16,496 nt of DNA from assembly GCA_031285115.1 (NCBI GenBank), contig JAITWU010000254.1, positions 1-16,496 of the forward strand. Direction: 5' to 3'. The notes beneath the pieces were generated by a model, which was given only the letters and a program-made list of their open reading frames with translations, was not told the DNA's origin and made no database searches. The position numbers were made by a program, and so were the translations under genes. Shown here piece by piece: positions 8,137 to 15,613 of the stretch; the stretch's first letter is position 1; each line of letters begins with the position of its first letter. Origin of the DNA: Azonexus sp. (GTDB lineage: Bacteria > Pseudomonadota > Gammaproteobacteria > Burkholderiales > Rhodocyclaceae).

Positions 8137-9318
8137 TCAGCGGTCGAGCAGACTCTGCGCGTGGCAGGCCATCATCCATTCCTCGTTGGTCGGGATGACG
8201 AGCGCGTCGACGCCGCTGCCAGCGGTGCTGATGATGATGTCGTTGCGGTTGTTGGCCGCTTCGTCGCACTCGATGCCGAGCCAGGCGCTCTGTTCGCAGA
8301 CGCGGCGGCGGACGGGGGCGGCGCGTTCGCCGATGCCGCCGGTGAAGACCACGGCGTCGAGACCGCCGATGGCGGCGGCGAGCGAGCCGAGTTCGCGGAC
8401 GATGCGGTAGCAGAACAGTTCGATGGCTTCCGCCGCTTCCGGCTTGTCGCTGGCGAGCAGGGTGCGCATGTCCTGGCTGACGCCGGAAACGCCCAGGAGA
8501 CCCGATTCTTTGTAGAGAATGCGGCTCATGTCGTCGACCGAGAGATTTTTGCTGGCCATCAGATGCAGCACCAGGCCGGGGTCGAGCGCGCCGCAGCGGG
8601 TGCCCATCAACAGACCGTCGATGGTCGAAAAGCCGAGCGTCGTGGCGACGCATTTGCGGTCGATCATGGCCGTCATGCTGGCGCCGTTGCCGAGGTGGGC
8701 GACGATGACCCGGCCATTGGCGCGGTGCGAATGCTGCGGCAGGACGCGGGCGATGTATTCGTAGGAAATGCCGTGAAAACCGTAGCGGCGAAAGCCCTCC
8801 GCCGTCAGCTCGCGCGGCAGGCCGAACAGTTGGGCGATTTCCGGCTGGCTGCGATGAAAGGCGGTGTCGAAGCAGGCCACCTGCGGCGCTTGCGGCAGCA
8901 GACGGCGCAAAGCCGCGATGCCAGCGATATTGTGCGGCTGATGCAGGGGCGCGAGCGAACAGAGGCTTTCGAGATGGCCGAGGACGATGTCGTCGATGAC
9001 GATGGGCGCTGAATAAAGGTCGCCGCCGTGCACCACGCGATGCCCGGCGGCGGTGATCCGCCAGCCGCTCTGGCTGCTCAACAGCCACTTCAGGAGCGCA
9101 TCGAGCGCCTGCTCGTGATTGACGCCTTCACCCGGAATGGCGTGGTGAGCGAGGCGCTGACCAGCCCGGTCTCTGGCTTCGAGTCGCGTCACGCTGGTGC
9201 CGATGCCGTCGATCTGGCCGTGCACTTCGGCCTCGGCCAGCAGGGGATTGGCGCGATGAAAAAGGGCGAATTTGATCGAAGACGACCCGGCATTGATGGT
9301 CAGAATGGCCTCTTTCAT
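8137..9318 (-). CDS. ackA: Acetate kinase
   Basis: Interconverts acetyl phosphate plus ADP with acetate plus ATP, the ATP-forming step of the Pta-AckA pathway. The 393-residue protein has the full set of ASKHA-fold signatures: TINAGSSSIKFALF at the N-terminus, HRVVHGGD, ACFDTAFH, YGFHGISYEYIA, the phosphate-loop VIVAHLGNGASMTA and DGLLMGTRCGALDPG. Its length is typical. AGGGAG lies about eight bases before the ATG. The start overlaps the stop codon of the upstream phosphotransacetylase gene by four bases (ATGA), indicating translational coupling. Substrate preference between acetate and propionate cannot be settled by eye. An intrinsic terminator follows. Confidence 0.96.
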   Translation of the reverse strand: MKEAILTINAGSSSIKFALFHRANPLLAEAEVHGQIDGIGTSVTRLEARDRAGQRLAHHAIPGEGVNHEQALDALLKWLLSSQSGWRITAAGHRVVHGGDLYSAPIVIDDIVLGHLESLCSLAPLHQPHNIAGIAALRRLLPQAPQVACFDTAFHRSQPEIAQLFGLPRELTAEGFRRYGFHGISYEYIARVLPQHSHRANGRVIVAHLGNGASMTAMIDRKCVATTLGFSTIDGLLMGTRCGALDPGLVLHLMASKNLSVDDMSRILYKESGLLGVSGVSQDMRTLLASDKPEAAEAIELFCYRIVRELGSLAAAIGGLDAVVFTGGIGERAAPVRRRVCEQSAWLGIECDEAANNRNDIIISTAGSGVDALVIPTNEEWMMACHAQSLLDR

Positions 9319-10736
9319 GATCCGCTCCCTTTCTGGCGGTTGGCGTGGGCAATGAGCGCGGCAATGACGCAGGAAGCCGTGCGTGTTTCGGCGGAATCGG
9401 CGCGGCTGGTGAGCACGATCGGCACGCGGGTGCCGAGCACGATACCGGCGGTCAGCGCGTTGGCCAGGTATTCGAGCTGCTTGGCGACCATGTTGCCGGA
9501 TTCGAGATCGGGCACGACGAGAATTTCGGCGTGTCCCGCCACCGCCGATTTGATGCCCTTGGTTTTGGCGGCGACGATGGAAACGGCGTTGTCAAAGGCC
9601 AGCGGGCCATCGAGCAGCCCGCCCGTGATCTGCCCGCGGTCGGCCATTTTGCACAGGGCGGCGGCGTCCAGCGTGGACTGGATTTTCGGGTTGATGGTCT
9701 CGACCGCCGACAAAATCGCCACCCGTGGTTCCGGGATGCCGATGACGTGCGCGAGGTCGATGGCGTTCTGGACGATGTCCACCTTGTCTTCGAGCGTCGG
9801 CGCGATGTTGATGGCGGCGTCGGTAATCAGCAAAGGCCGGTGGTAGGTCGGCACGCTCATCAAAAAAACGTGGCTGATGCGGCGGTTGGTGCGCAGCCCG
9901 TTGGCCCGCGAGATGACTTCGCTCATCAGTTCGTCGGTATGCAGGCTGCCCTTCATCAAGGCTTCGGCGTCGCCAGTGCGCACCAGAGAAACCGCGAGCG
10001 CCGCCGAATCGTGGCTGTGGGCGGCGTTGACGATGCGGATGCCGGAAATGTCGAGGGCGAATTCCTCGGCCACAGCGCGGATTTTGTTCTCCGGGCCGAC
10101 CAGAATCGGCTCGATGATGCCAGCCTGAAAAGCCATGACCGGCCCCTTGAGCGATTCGTGATCACAGGGATGGGCGACAGCAGTGGGGATCGGATCAAGG
10201 CCCTTGACCATTGAGAGCATACGGTTGAAGCGTTCGCTCTTGTCGTCGATGCGCACCTCGGGCCGTGGCGCTTGCAACCGGTGCGAAACCTTTTCGTTCG
10301 GCGCCAGCACTTCGACCGTGCCGCGCACCACCGGCAGACTTTCCTGATTGGTACACATGCAATCGAACAGAACGTGTTTGTTGTGCTCGAATTTCTGCCG
10401 GGTAGTGACGGTCAGCGTGATGGTGTCGCCAATGCTCACCGGGCGGACGAATTGCAGGCTCTGATCGACCAGAATGGTGCCGGGGCCGGGGAACTGCGTG
10501 CCGAGCACGGTCGAAATCAGCGAGCCGCTCCACATGCCGTGGGCAATCACCTCGCGGAACATGCCGCTTTGCGAATACTGCGGATCGGTCGTGGCCGGAT
10601 TGAAATCGCCGGTGAGGATGGCGAACAGCTTGACATCTTCCGGCATCAAGGTGCGGGTCAAACTGGCTGAATCACCGACGGCAATTTCGTCGAAGGTCTT
10701 GTTGTCGAGATAACGTTGTTCTTTGCTCTCTTGCAT
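9315..10736 (-). CDS. MaoC (enoyl-CoA hydratase)-phosphate acetyltransferase fusion
   Basis: Two-domain protein of 473 residues. The N-terminal ~150 residues form a MaoC-like hotdog domain with the hydratase motif region TGDFNPATTDPQY followed by IAHGMWSGSLIS. Residues ~170-465 form a phosphate acetyl/butyryltransferase domain (AFQAGIIEPILVGP, LLITDAAINIAPT, GLLDGPLAFDNAVS, VPDLESGNMVAKQL). The PTA/PTB domain moves acyl groups between CoA and phosphate; AckA then makes ATP. Such fusions are annotated as bifunctional enoyl-CoA hydratase/phosphate acetyltransferase. I chose ATG 10736 because the homologous region (DNKTFDEI) starts just after it, with a weak GGAAG upstream. The frame stays open to 10892, but that extension crosses the promoter. 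It is the first gene of a two-gene operon with ackA, overlapping by four bases. The natural acyl substrate is uncertain. Confidence 0.92.
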   Translation of the reverse strand: MQESKEQRYLDNKTFDEIAVGDSASLTRTLMPEDVKLFAILTGDFNPATTDPQYSQSGMFREVIAHGMWSGSLISTVLGTQFPGPGTILVDQSLQFVRPVSIGDTITLTVTTRQKFEHNKHVLFDCMCTNQESLPVVRGTVEVLAPNEKVSHRLQAPRPEVRIDDKSERFNRMLSMVKGLDPIPTAVAHPCDHESLKGPVMAFQAGIIEPILVGPENKIRAVAEEFALDISGIRIVNAAHSHDSAALAVSLVRTGDAEALMKGSLHTDELMSEVISRANGLRTNRRISHVFLMSVPTYHRPLLITDAAINIAPTLEDKVDIVQNAIDLAHVIGIPEPRVAILSAVETINPKIQSTLDAAALCKMADRGQITGGLLDGPLAFDNAVSIVAAKTKGIKSAVAGHAEILVVPDLESGNMVAKQLEYLANALTAGIVLGTRVPIVLTSRADSAETRTASCVIAALIAHANRQKGSGS

Positions 10737-10774
10737 GACGGGCTTCCATAGAGGCTTGGCAGCGGAGGAGGCTG

Positions 10775-10803
10775 AGTATAGTGGGGTGCGTTGCAGCAAA
10801 CAA
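10775..10803 (-). promoter_or_regulatory. Sigma-70 promoter of the pta-ackA operon
   Basis: On the minus strand TTGTTT (10798-10803) and TATACT (10775-10780) are separated by 17 bases, about 38 bases upstream of the chosen start codon. This also supports rejecting the longer upstream start. Confidence 0.65.
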
Positions 10804-10956
10804 TGAAGATTCATGACACGCGGCGCTTTGTCGCCAGGCCGCCGGGCGATCAGCAGGCGGAATGACCGGAGCGCGGCGGAGATTAACCGCAAGGAGGATG
10901 ACAGCCGCCCATTAGTGCTACTCTTCGGGGCGTCAAGCGTTCATCGAGAGGTTGCC
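10804..10956. promoter_or_regulatory. hox operon upstream region, promoter not resolved
   Basis: This gap between the divergent pta promoter and hoxF should hold the hox promoter. I found no convincing -24/-12 sigma-54 element, which some hox operons use. A weak candidate is ATGACA (10898-10903) with an extended -10 TGCTACTCT (-10 hexamer 10919-10924), but the 15-base spacing is short. Confidence 0.3.
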
Positions 10957-12804
10957 GTGACAATAAACGCAATGCAGCCAGAAGCCGTGGCCGAAGTTGT
11001 TGACCGGGTGGTCGCCCGTTGGCGGGGTGATCCGACCTGTATGGTGCAGATTCTGCGCGAGGTGCAGGAAGCCTGCGACTGGATTTCGCCGCAGGCGATT
11101 GACCGTCTGCAAGCGACGCTCAAGGTGCCGCGCACCAAGATCGAGGGCGTCGCCGGGTTCTATTCCTTTTTCTACCTGCGGCCGCGCGGCAAGTACCGGA
11201 TTCTTTTTTCCGACAATGTGACCGATCGTATGCAGGGCAGTCAGGCGCTCCTCGATCGCCTCTGCAACAATCTCTGGATCGAGCCGGGCAAAGTTTCCGA
11301 AGATGGTCTGGTCAGCGTCGAGCGCACGTCCTGCACCGGCATGTGCGATCAAGGGCCGGGTCTGCTCGTCAATAATCTGGCCATCACCCGGCTCGACGCC
11401 GGGCGCATCGACGAAATCGCCGACCGGGTGCGTAACTGCGTGCCGCTCGCCGAGTGGCCCGCCGACTGGTTCCGGGTCGAGAACAATATCCGCAAGCCGG
11501 GCATTCTGCTCGGCCATGACATGCAGCCGGGCGACGCCCTGCGCGCCGCGCGGGCGTTTGGCGGCAGCGCCGACGGCCCGGCGGCGCTGATCGAGGCGAT
11601 CAAGGAGGCCAACCTGCGCGGTCGCGGCGGCGCCGGGTTTACCACCGGCCTCAAGTGGCTGGCCTGCCGCAGCGCGCCTTTGAAACCCGGTCAGGAGCGC
11701 GTCATCGTCTGCAATGCGGATGAGGGCGAGCCGGGCACTTTCAAGGATCGCGTCCTTTTGACTTCTTATGCCGATCTGGTGTTCGAGGGCATGACCATCG
11801 CCGCTTACGCGGTTGGCGCGCGGCGCGGTTTTCTCTACCTGCGCGGCGAGTATCGCTACCTCTTCGATACGCTCAAGGGCGTGCTCGAACGCCGCCGCCG
11901 GGACAAGCTGCTCGGCGCCGCGATTCTCGACATGCCCGGTTTCGATTTTGACATCGACATCCATCTTGGCGCGGGCGCTTATGTTTGCGGCGAGGAGTCG
12001 GCCTTGATCGAATCGCTCGAAGGCAAGCGCGGCACGCCGCGCAACCGCCCGCCTTTCCCGGTGACCAATGGTTATCTCGACCAGCCGACCGTGGTCAACA
12101 ACGTCGAAACCTTTGCTTCGGCGGCGCTGATCGCCCTCAAGGGGGCCGCCTGGTACGCCAGCATCGGCACGCCGCAGTCGGCGGGCAGCAAGATTTTGTC
12201 GGTGGCGGGCGATTGCGCGCGGCCTGGCTTGTACGAATATCCGTTCGGCGTCAGCGTCCGCCAGGTGCTCGCCGATTGCGGCGCGACCACCGCCCAGGCG
12301 GTGCAGATCAGCGGCCCGTCGGGCGTCTGCGTCGGGCCGGAGGAGTTTGATCGCATCATCGGCTTTGAGGACATCCCCACGGCTGGCGCGTTCACCATCT
12401 TCGACCACAGCCGCGACATGTTCGAGGTGGCGCGCAACTACGTGCATTTCTTCCAGCACGAAAGTTGCGGCTTCTGCACGCCGTGCCGGGTCGGCACCTC
12501 GTTGTTGAAAAACCTCATGGACAAGCTGCACAACGGCTGCGGCTCGCCCTACGATTTTGCCGAAATCGAGAAACTCAATCTCTTGTTGCAGTCGATGAGT
12601 CATTGCGGACTGGGTCATACCGCCTGCAATCCGGTGCTCGACACGATCAAGAAATTCCGGCCAGCTTATGAGAAGCGCCTGGTGCAGAAGGATTTTACGC
12701 CAGCCTTCGATCTCGACCGGGCGCTGGCGGCGGCCCGCCAGATGACTGGCCGCGACGACGCCGCCGCCCACCTCGTCAAGGCAACCAGCGGAGAGGACGC
12801 ATGA
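10957..12804 (+). CDS. hoxF: NAD-reducing hydrogenase diaphorase large subunit HoxF
   Basis: FMN- and NAD-binding subunit of the soluble bidirectional [NiFe]-hydrogenase, exchanging electrons with NAD(H). The 615-residue protein has an N-terminal NuoE-like domain (about 1-165) and a NuoF-like domain with GRGGAGF (222-228), CNADEGEPGTFKDR (252-265), GAGAYVCGEESA (339-350) and the [4Fe-4S] ligands C504, C507, C510 plus a later Cys near 550 in HCGLG. The NuoE-like part lacks the first pair of [2Fe-2S] cysteines (SDNVTD) and keeps only CTGMC. I favour GTG 10957, five bases after GAGAGG; ATG 10972 is the alternative, and the frame is open to 10813. Its length fits Ralstonia HoxF (about 602). Its stop overlaps hoxU by four bases. 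Confidence 0.94.
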   Translation: MTINAMQPEAVAEVVDRVVARWRGDPTCMVQILREVQEACDWISPQAIDRLQATLKVPRTKIEGVAGFYSFFYLRPRGKYRILFSDNVTDRMQGSQALLDRLCNNLWIEPGKVSEDGLVSVERTSCTGMCDQGPGLLVNNLAITRLDAGRIDEIADRVRNCVPLAEWPADWFRVENNIRKPGILLGHDMQPGDALRAARAFGGSADGPAALIEAIKEANLRGRGGAGFTTGLKWLACRSAPLKPGQERVIVCNADEGEPGTFKDRVLLTSYADLVFEGMTIAAYAVGARRGFLYLRGEYRYLFDTLKGVLERRRRDKLLGAAILDMPGFDFDIDIHLGAGAYVCGEESALIESLEGKRGTPRNRPPFPVTNGYLDQPTVVNNVETFASAALIALKGAAWYASIGTPQSAGSKILSVAGDCARPGLYEYPFGVSVRQVLADCGATTAQAVQISGPSGVCVGPEEFDRIIGFEDIPTAGAFTIFDHSRDMFEVARNYVHFFQHESCGFCTPCRVGTSLLKNLMDKLHNGCGSPYDFAEIEKLNLLLQSMSHCGLGHTACNPVLDTIKKFRPAYEKRLVQKDFTPAFDLDRALAAARQMTGRDDAAAHLVKATSGEDA

Positions 12805-13499
12805 GTCAAACTTTTACCCTGGATGGCGACAGCATTCCTTTTGCCGACGGCCAGACCATTTTGCAAGCCGCAACGGCGGCGGGCGCTTTCATCCCGCATC
12901 TGTGCTATCACCCGGAATTCAAGCCGCATGGCTCGTGCAAGTTGTGCACGGTCAAGGTCAATGGCCGCCAGACGGCTTCGTGCACGATGCGGGCGACGTC
13001 CGGCATGACCGTCGAAAGCAATACCGAAGAAATCAATGCCGGGCGGCGCTCGCTGGTGCAGATGCTGTTCGTCGAAGGCAACCATTTTTGCCCGGCGTGC
13101 GAGCAGAGCGGCAACTGCCAGTTGCAGGCGACGGCTTATTACCTGGGCATGATGAGTCCGCATTTCGACCACTTTTTTCCCAGTCGGGCGCTCGATGCTT
13201 CGCACCCGGAGGTGCTGCTCGATTTCAACCGCTGCATCCTCTGCTCGCTGTGCGTGCGCGCCAGCCGCGATGTCGATGGCAAAAACGTCTTTGCCTTGTC
13301 CGGGCGCGGCATTCGCACGCGCCTCATCGTCAATGCCGCTTCTGGCCGTCTCGCCGACACGGATTTTTCGCCGACTGACAAGGCGGCAGAAGTTTGCCCG
13401 GTGGGCGTTTTTCTCAAAAAACGGCGCGGTTTCGCCGTGCCGATCGGCGAGCGCCGCTACGACAAGACGCCGATCAGCGGCGTCCCCGAGGAGGCTTGA
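12801..13499 (+). CDS. hoxU: NAD-reducing hydrogenase diaphorase small subunit HoxU
   Basis: Iron-sulfur subunit that carries electrons between the hydrogenase module (HoxYH) and HoxF. The 232-residue protein is a truncated NuoG-like chain. It shows a plant-type [2Fe-2S] site (C35, C46, C49, C61), a His-Cys3 [4Fe-4S] site (H95, C97, C100, C106) and a further [4Fe-4S] site (C145, C148, C151 and C199 in CPVG). All ligands are present. The ATG overlaps the hoxF stop (ATGA at 12801-12804), with GAGAGGA upstream, so it is translationally coupled. It is followed one base later by hoxY. Confidence 0.95.
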   Translation: MSQTFTLDGDSIPFADGQTILQAATAAGAFIPHLCYHPEFKPHGSCKLCTVKVNGRQTASCTMRATSGMTVESNTEEINAGRRSLVQMLFVEGNHFCPACEQSGNCQLQATAYYLGMMSPHFDHFFPSRALDASHPEVLLDFNRCILCSLCVRASRDVDGKNVFALSGRGIRTRLIVNAASGRLADTDFSPTDKAAEVCPVGVFLKKRRGFAVPIGERRYDKTPISGVPEEA

Positions 13500-13500
13500 A

Positions 13501-14052
13501 ATGACTGCGCCGACGAAGAAGCTCAAAGTGGCGACGACCTCGCTGGCCGGTTGTTTCGGCTGCCACATGTCCTTTCTCGACATCGACGAGCGGCTGTTTA
13601 CGCTGCTCGAACACATCGAGTTCGACCGCTCGCCGCTGACCGACATCAAAACCTGTAGTCCCGACTGCGACCTCGGCATTATCGAGGGCGGCCTGTGCAA
13701 TGCCGAAAACGTCCACGTCCTGCGCGAGTTCCGCAAAAACTGCAAGATCCTGATCGCCATCGGCGCCTGCGCCATCAATGGCGGCTTGCCAGCGCAACGC
13801 AACCATCTGCCGCTGACGGCCATTCTCGAAGAGGTCTATCACACCAGTCCGGGCCTTGCCAATGGCATGATCCCGAACGATCAGGAACTGCCCCTGCCGC
13901 TCGACAAGGTGCACCCGATCCACGAAGTCGTCAAAGTGGACTATTTCATCCCCGGCTGCCCGCCTTCCGGCGACGCCATCTGGAAAGTATTGACCGACCT
14001 CCTGGCTGGCCGCGAGCCGAAACTCGGCCACCGCCTGATGCACTACGACTGA
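13501..14052 (+). CDS. hoxY: NAD-reducing [NiFe]-hydrogenase small subunit HoxY
   Basis: Small subunit of the hydrogenase module, holding the proximal [4Fe-4S] cluster next to the NiFe site of HoxH. The 183-residue protein carries the expected ligands: C18 and C21 in GCFGCHMSFLD, C90 in IGACAINGG and C153 in FIPGCPPSGD. It is short, as group 3d small subunits are, with no Tat signal and no medial or distal clusters, so the enzyme is cytoplasmic. I chose ATG 13501, one base after the hoxU stop, with GAGGAGG six bases upstream. The same frame is open back to 13195, but that part lies inside hoxU and is unrelated. An extra Cys sits in EGGLC (residue 66). A strong hairpin follows, before hoxH. 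Confidence 0.95.
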   Translation: MTAPTKKLKVATTSLAGCFGCHMSFLDIDERLFTLLEHIEFDRSPLTDIKTCSPDCDLGIIEGGLCNAENVHVLREFRKNCKILIAIGACAINGGLPAQRNHLPLTAILEEVYHTSPGLANGMIPNDQELPLPLDKVHPIHEVVKVDYFIPGCPPSGDAIWKVLTDLLAGREPKLGHRLMHYD

Positions 14053-14057
14053 AAAAT

Positions 14058-14104
14058 CATGGCGCGGGCCAGGCGGTTGCGCATCAATCGCCGCCCGCGC
14101 CATG
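14058..14104 (+). promoter_or_regulatory. Strong intercistronic hairpin between hoxY and hoxH
   Basis: The outer 12-bp arms (14058-14069 and 14093-14104, CATGGCGCGGGC and its reverse complement) are perfect. An inner 8-bp stem (14072-14079 with 14085-14092, one G-U pair) and a five-base loop complete the fold; CA at 14070-14071 is bulged. It begins five bases after the hoxY stop and ends at the AAGGAG ribosome binding site of hoxH. There is no T-run on the plus strand, so it is not a normal terminator for the operon. On the minus strand ATTTTTC follows. An RNA processing or stability element is the likeliest role, by inference. Confidence 0.85.
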
Positions 14105-14120
14105 AAGGAGAAAAGCAGAA

Positions 14121-15584
14121 ATGAGCTACCAACTCGAAACCGCCCCCAATCCCGAAAAACTGCGCCGCATTGCGATTGACCCGGTATCGCGGGTCGAGGG
14201 CCACGGCAAGGTGACCCTGCTGCTCGACGAGCAGAACAAGGTGCATCAGGTGCGCCTGCACATCGTCGAATTCCGTGGCTTTGAAAAATTCATCCAGGGC
14301 CGCCCCTACTGGGAAGTGCCGGTTCTGGTCCAGCGCCTGTGCGGCATTTGCCCGGTATCGCACCATCTGGCGGCGTCCAAGGCGCTCGACGCCATTGTCG
14401 GCGTCAGCAAACTGACGCCCGCCGCCGAAAAACTCCGCCGCCTGATGCACTACGGCCAGATGTTGCAGTCGCACGCCCTGCATTTCTTCCATCTTTCCTC
14501 GCCCGATCTGTTGTTCGGCTTCGACAGCGACGTCACCCGCCGCAATATCGTCGGCGTCGCCCAGGCGCATCCGGAAATCGCCAAACACGGCGTCCTGCTG
14601 CGCAAATTCGGCCAGGAGGTGATCCGCGTCACCGCTGGCAAGCGCGTCCACGGCACCGGCTCAGTGCCGGGCGGCGTCAACAAGGCGCTGACCATTGCCG
14701 AACGCGACGAACTCTTGAAGGACATCTACCACATCGTCCAGTGGTCGCGCGAAGCGGTGCATCTGATCCAGAAAGTGCACACCCAGGACCCCGGCCTGTA
14801 CAACAGCTTCGGCATCTTCCGCTCCAATTTCATGTCGCTGGTCGGCCACGACGGCGATCTCGACTTCTACCACGGCACGCTGCGCGCCCGCGACGACAAC
14901 GGCAACATCCTCTTCGACCATGTCGATTACCAGAATTATCAGAGCCATATCGAAGAAGAAGTGCGCCCCTGGAGCTACATGAAGTTCCCCTATTTCCGCG
15001 CCATCGGCAAGGAAAACGGCTGGTACAAGGTCGGCCCGCTGGCGCGGGTGCAGAACTGCGACCAGATTTCGACCCCCTTTGCCGAACAGGAGCGCCGCGA
15101 ATTCGTCGACTACGCTGGCGGCTCGCCGCTGCACGCGCCGCTCGCCTACCACTGGACGCGCATGATCGAAATGCTGCACGCCGCCGAGGTCATCAAAGAC
15201 CTGCTGCACGACGACGACATCCTCTCCGGGGATCTCATGGCCCACGGCGAGCGGGCGTTTGAAGGCGTCGGCGTCATCGAAGCGCCGCGCGGCACGCTGT
15301 TCCATCACTACCGCGTCGATGAGAACGACCTGATCACGATGGCCAACCTGATCGTCTCGACCACCAACAACAATCAGGCAATGAACGAAGCCGTGCGCCA
15401 CGTCGCCCGCCGCTACCTGCACGGGCGCGAAATCACCGAGGGCCTCCTCAATCACATCGAAGTGGCGATCCGCGCCTTCGACCCCTGCCTCTCCTGCGCC
15501 ACCCACGCGCTGGGTCAGATGGCGCTCGAAGTCGAACTGCGCGACCCCGAAGGCGCGCTGGTGCACAGCCTGCGCCGGGCGTGA
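14121..15584 (+). CDS. hoxH: NAD-reducing [NiFe]-hydrogenase large subunit HoxH
   Basis: Catalytic subunit that splits or forms H2 at the NiFe(CN)2CO centre. The 487-residue precursor has RVEGHGK near residue 24, the first nickel-binding pair C74 and C77 in RLCGICPVSHH, and the second pair C456 and C459 in DPCLSCATH. Cleavage is expected after His462, removing a 25-residue tail. This is the substrate of the HoxW protease encoded next. AAGGAG (14105-14110) sits ten bases before the ATG, immediately after the hairpin. The TGA stop lies in the first of three 11-bp repeats leading to hoxW. Subunit order and the DPCLSCATHALGQM signature match group 3d enzymes such as that of Ralstonia eutropha. 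Confidence 0.97.
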   Translation: MSYQLETAPNPEKLRRIAIDPVSRVEGHGKVTLLLDEQNKVHQVRLHIVEFRGFEKFIQGRPYWEVPVLVQRLCGICPVSHHLAASKALDAIVGVSKLTPAAEKLRRLMHYGQMLQSHALHFFHLSSPDLLFGFDSDVTRRNIVGVAQAHPEIAKHGVLLRKFGQEVIRVTAGKRVHGTGSVPGGVNKALTIAERDELLKDIYHIVQWSREAVHLIQKVHTQDPGLYNSFGIFRSNFMSLVGHDGDLDFYHGTLRARDDNGNILFDHVDYQNYQSHIEEEVRPWSYMKFPYFRAIGKENGWYKVGPLARVQNCDQISTPFAEQERREFVDYAGGSPLHAPLAYHWTRMIEMLHAAEVIKDLLHDDDILSGDLMAHGERAFEGVGVIEAPRGTLFHHYRVDENDLITMANLIVSTTNNNQAMNEAVRHVARRYLHGREITEGLLNHIEVAIRAFDPCLSCATHALGQMALEVELRDPEGALVHSLRRA

Positions 15585-15613
15585 TTCAGGCATGATTCAG
15601 GCGTGATTCGGGC
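15581..15613 (+). repeat. Three 11-bp tandem repeats at the hoxH-hoxW junction
   Basis: The unit is RTGATTCRGGC: GTGATTCAGGC, ATGATTCAGGC, GTGATTCGGGC, followed by the hoxW start ATGA. The hoxH stop codon lies in the first unit. Each unit begins a four-codon reading frame (Val/Met-Ile-Gln/Arg-Ala) whose TGA overlaps the next start by four bases. Confidence 0.95.

Noticed and set aside
9315..10736. Separate maoC and pta genes or a frameshift
   Set aside because: The frame is continuous through both domains with a normal linker, so this is a true fusion, as known in other proteobacteria.
10813..10956. N-terminal extension of hoxF by 48 codons
   Set aside because: It overlaps the divergent promoter region, has no homology I recognise, and lacks a suitable ribosome binding site. 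The GTG at 10957 has one.
10804..10956. Sigma-54 promoter for the hox operon
   Set aside because: I searched for GG-N10-GC with a TGGCAC/TTGC context and found only poor matches such as TGACACG near 10814.
10933..12771. Long open frame (612 codons) on the minus strand opposite hoxF
   Set aside because: Its composition is typical of an antisense frame in GC-rich DNA; the plus-strand HoxF is unmistakable.
13195..13500. Upstream extension of the hoxY frame inside hoxU
   Set aside because: It overlaps hoxU in another frame, and the strong GAGGAGG and ATG at 13501 match the known HoxY N-terminus.
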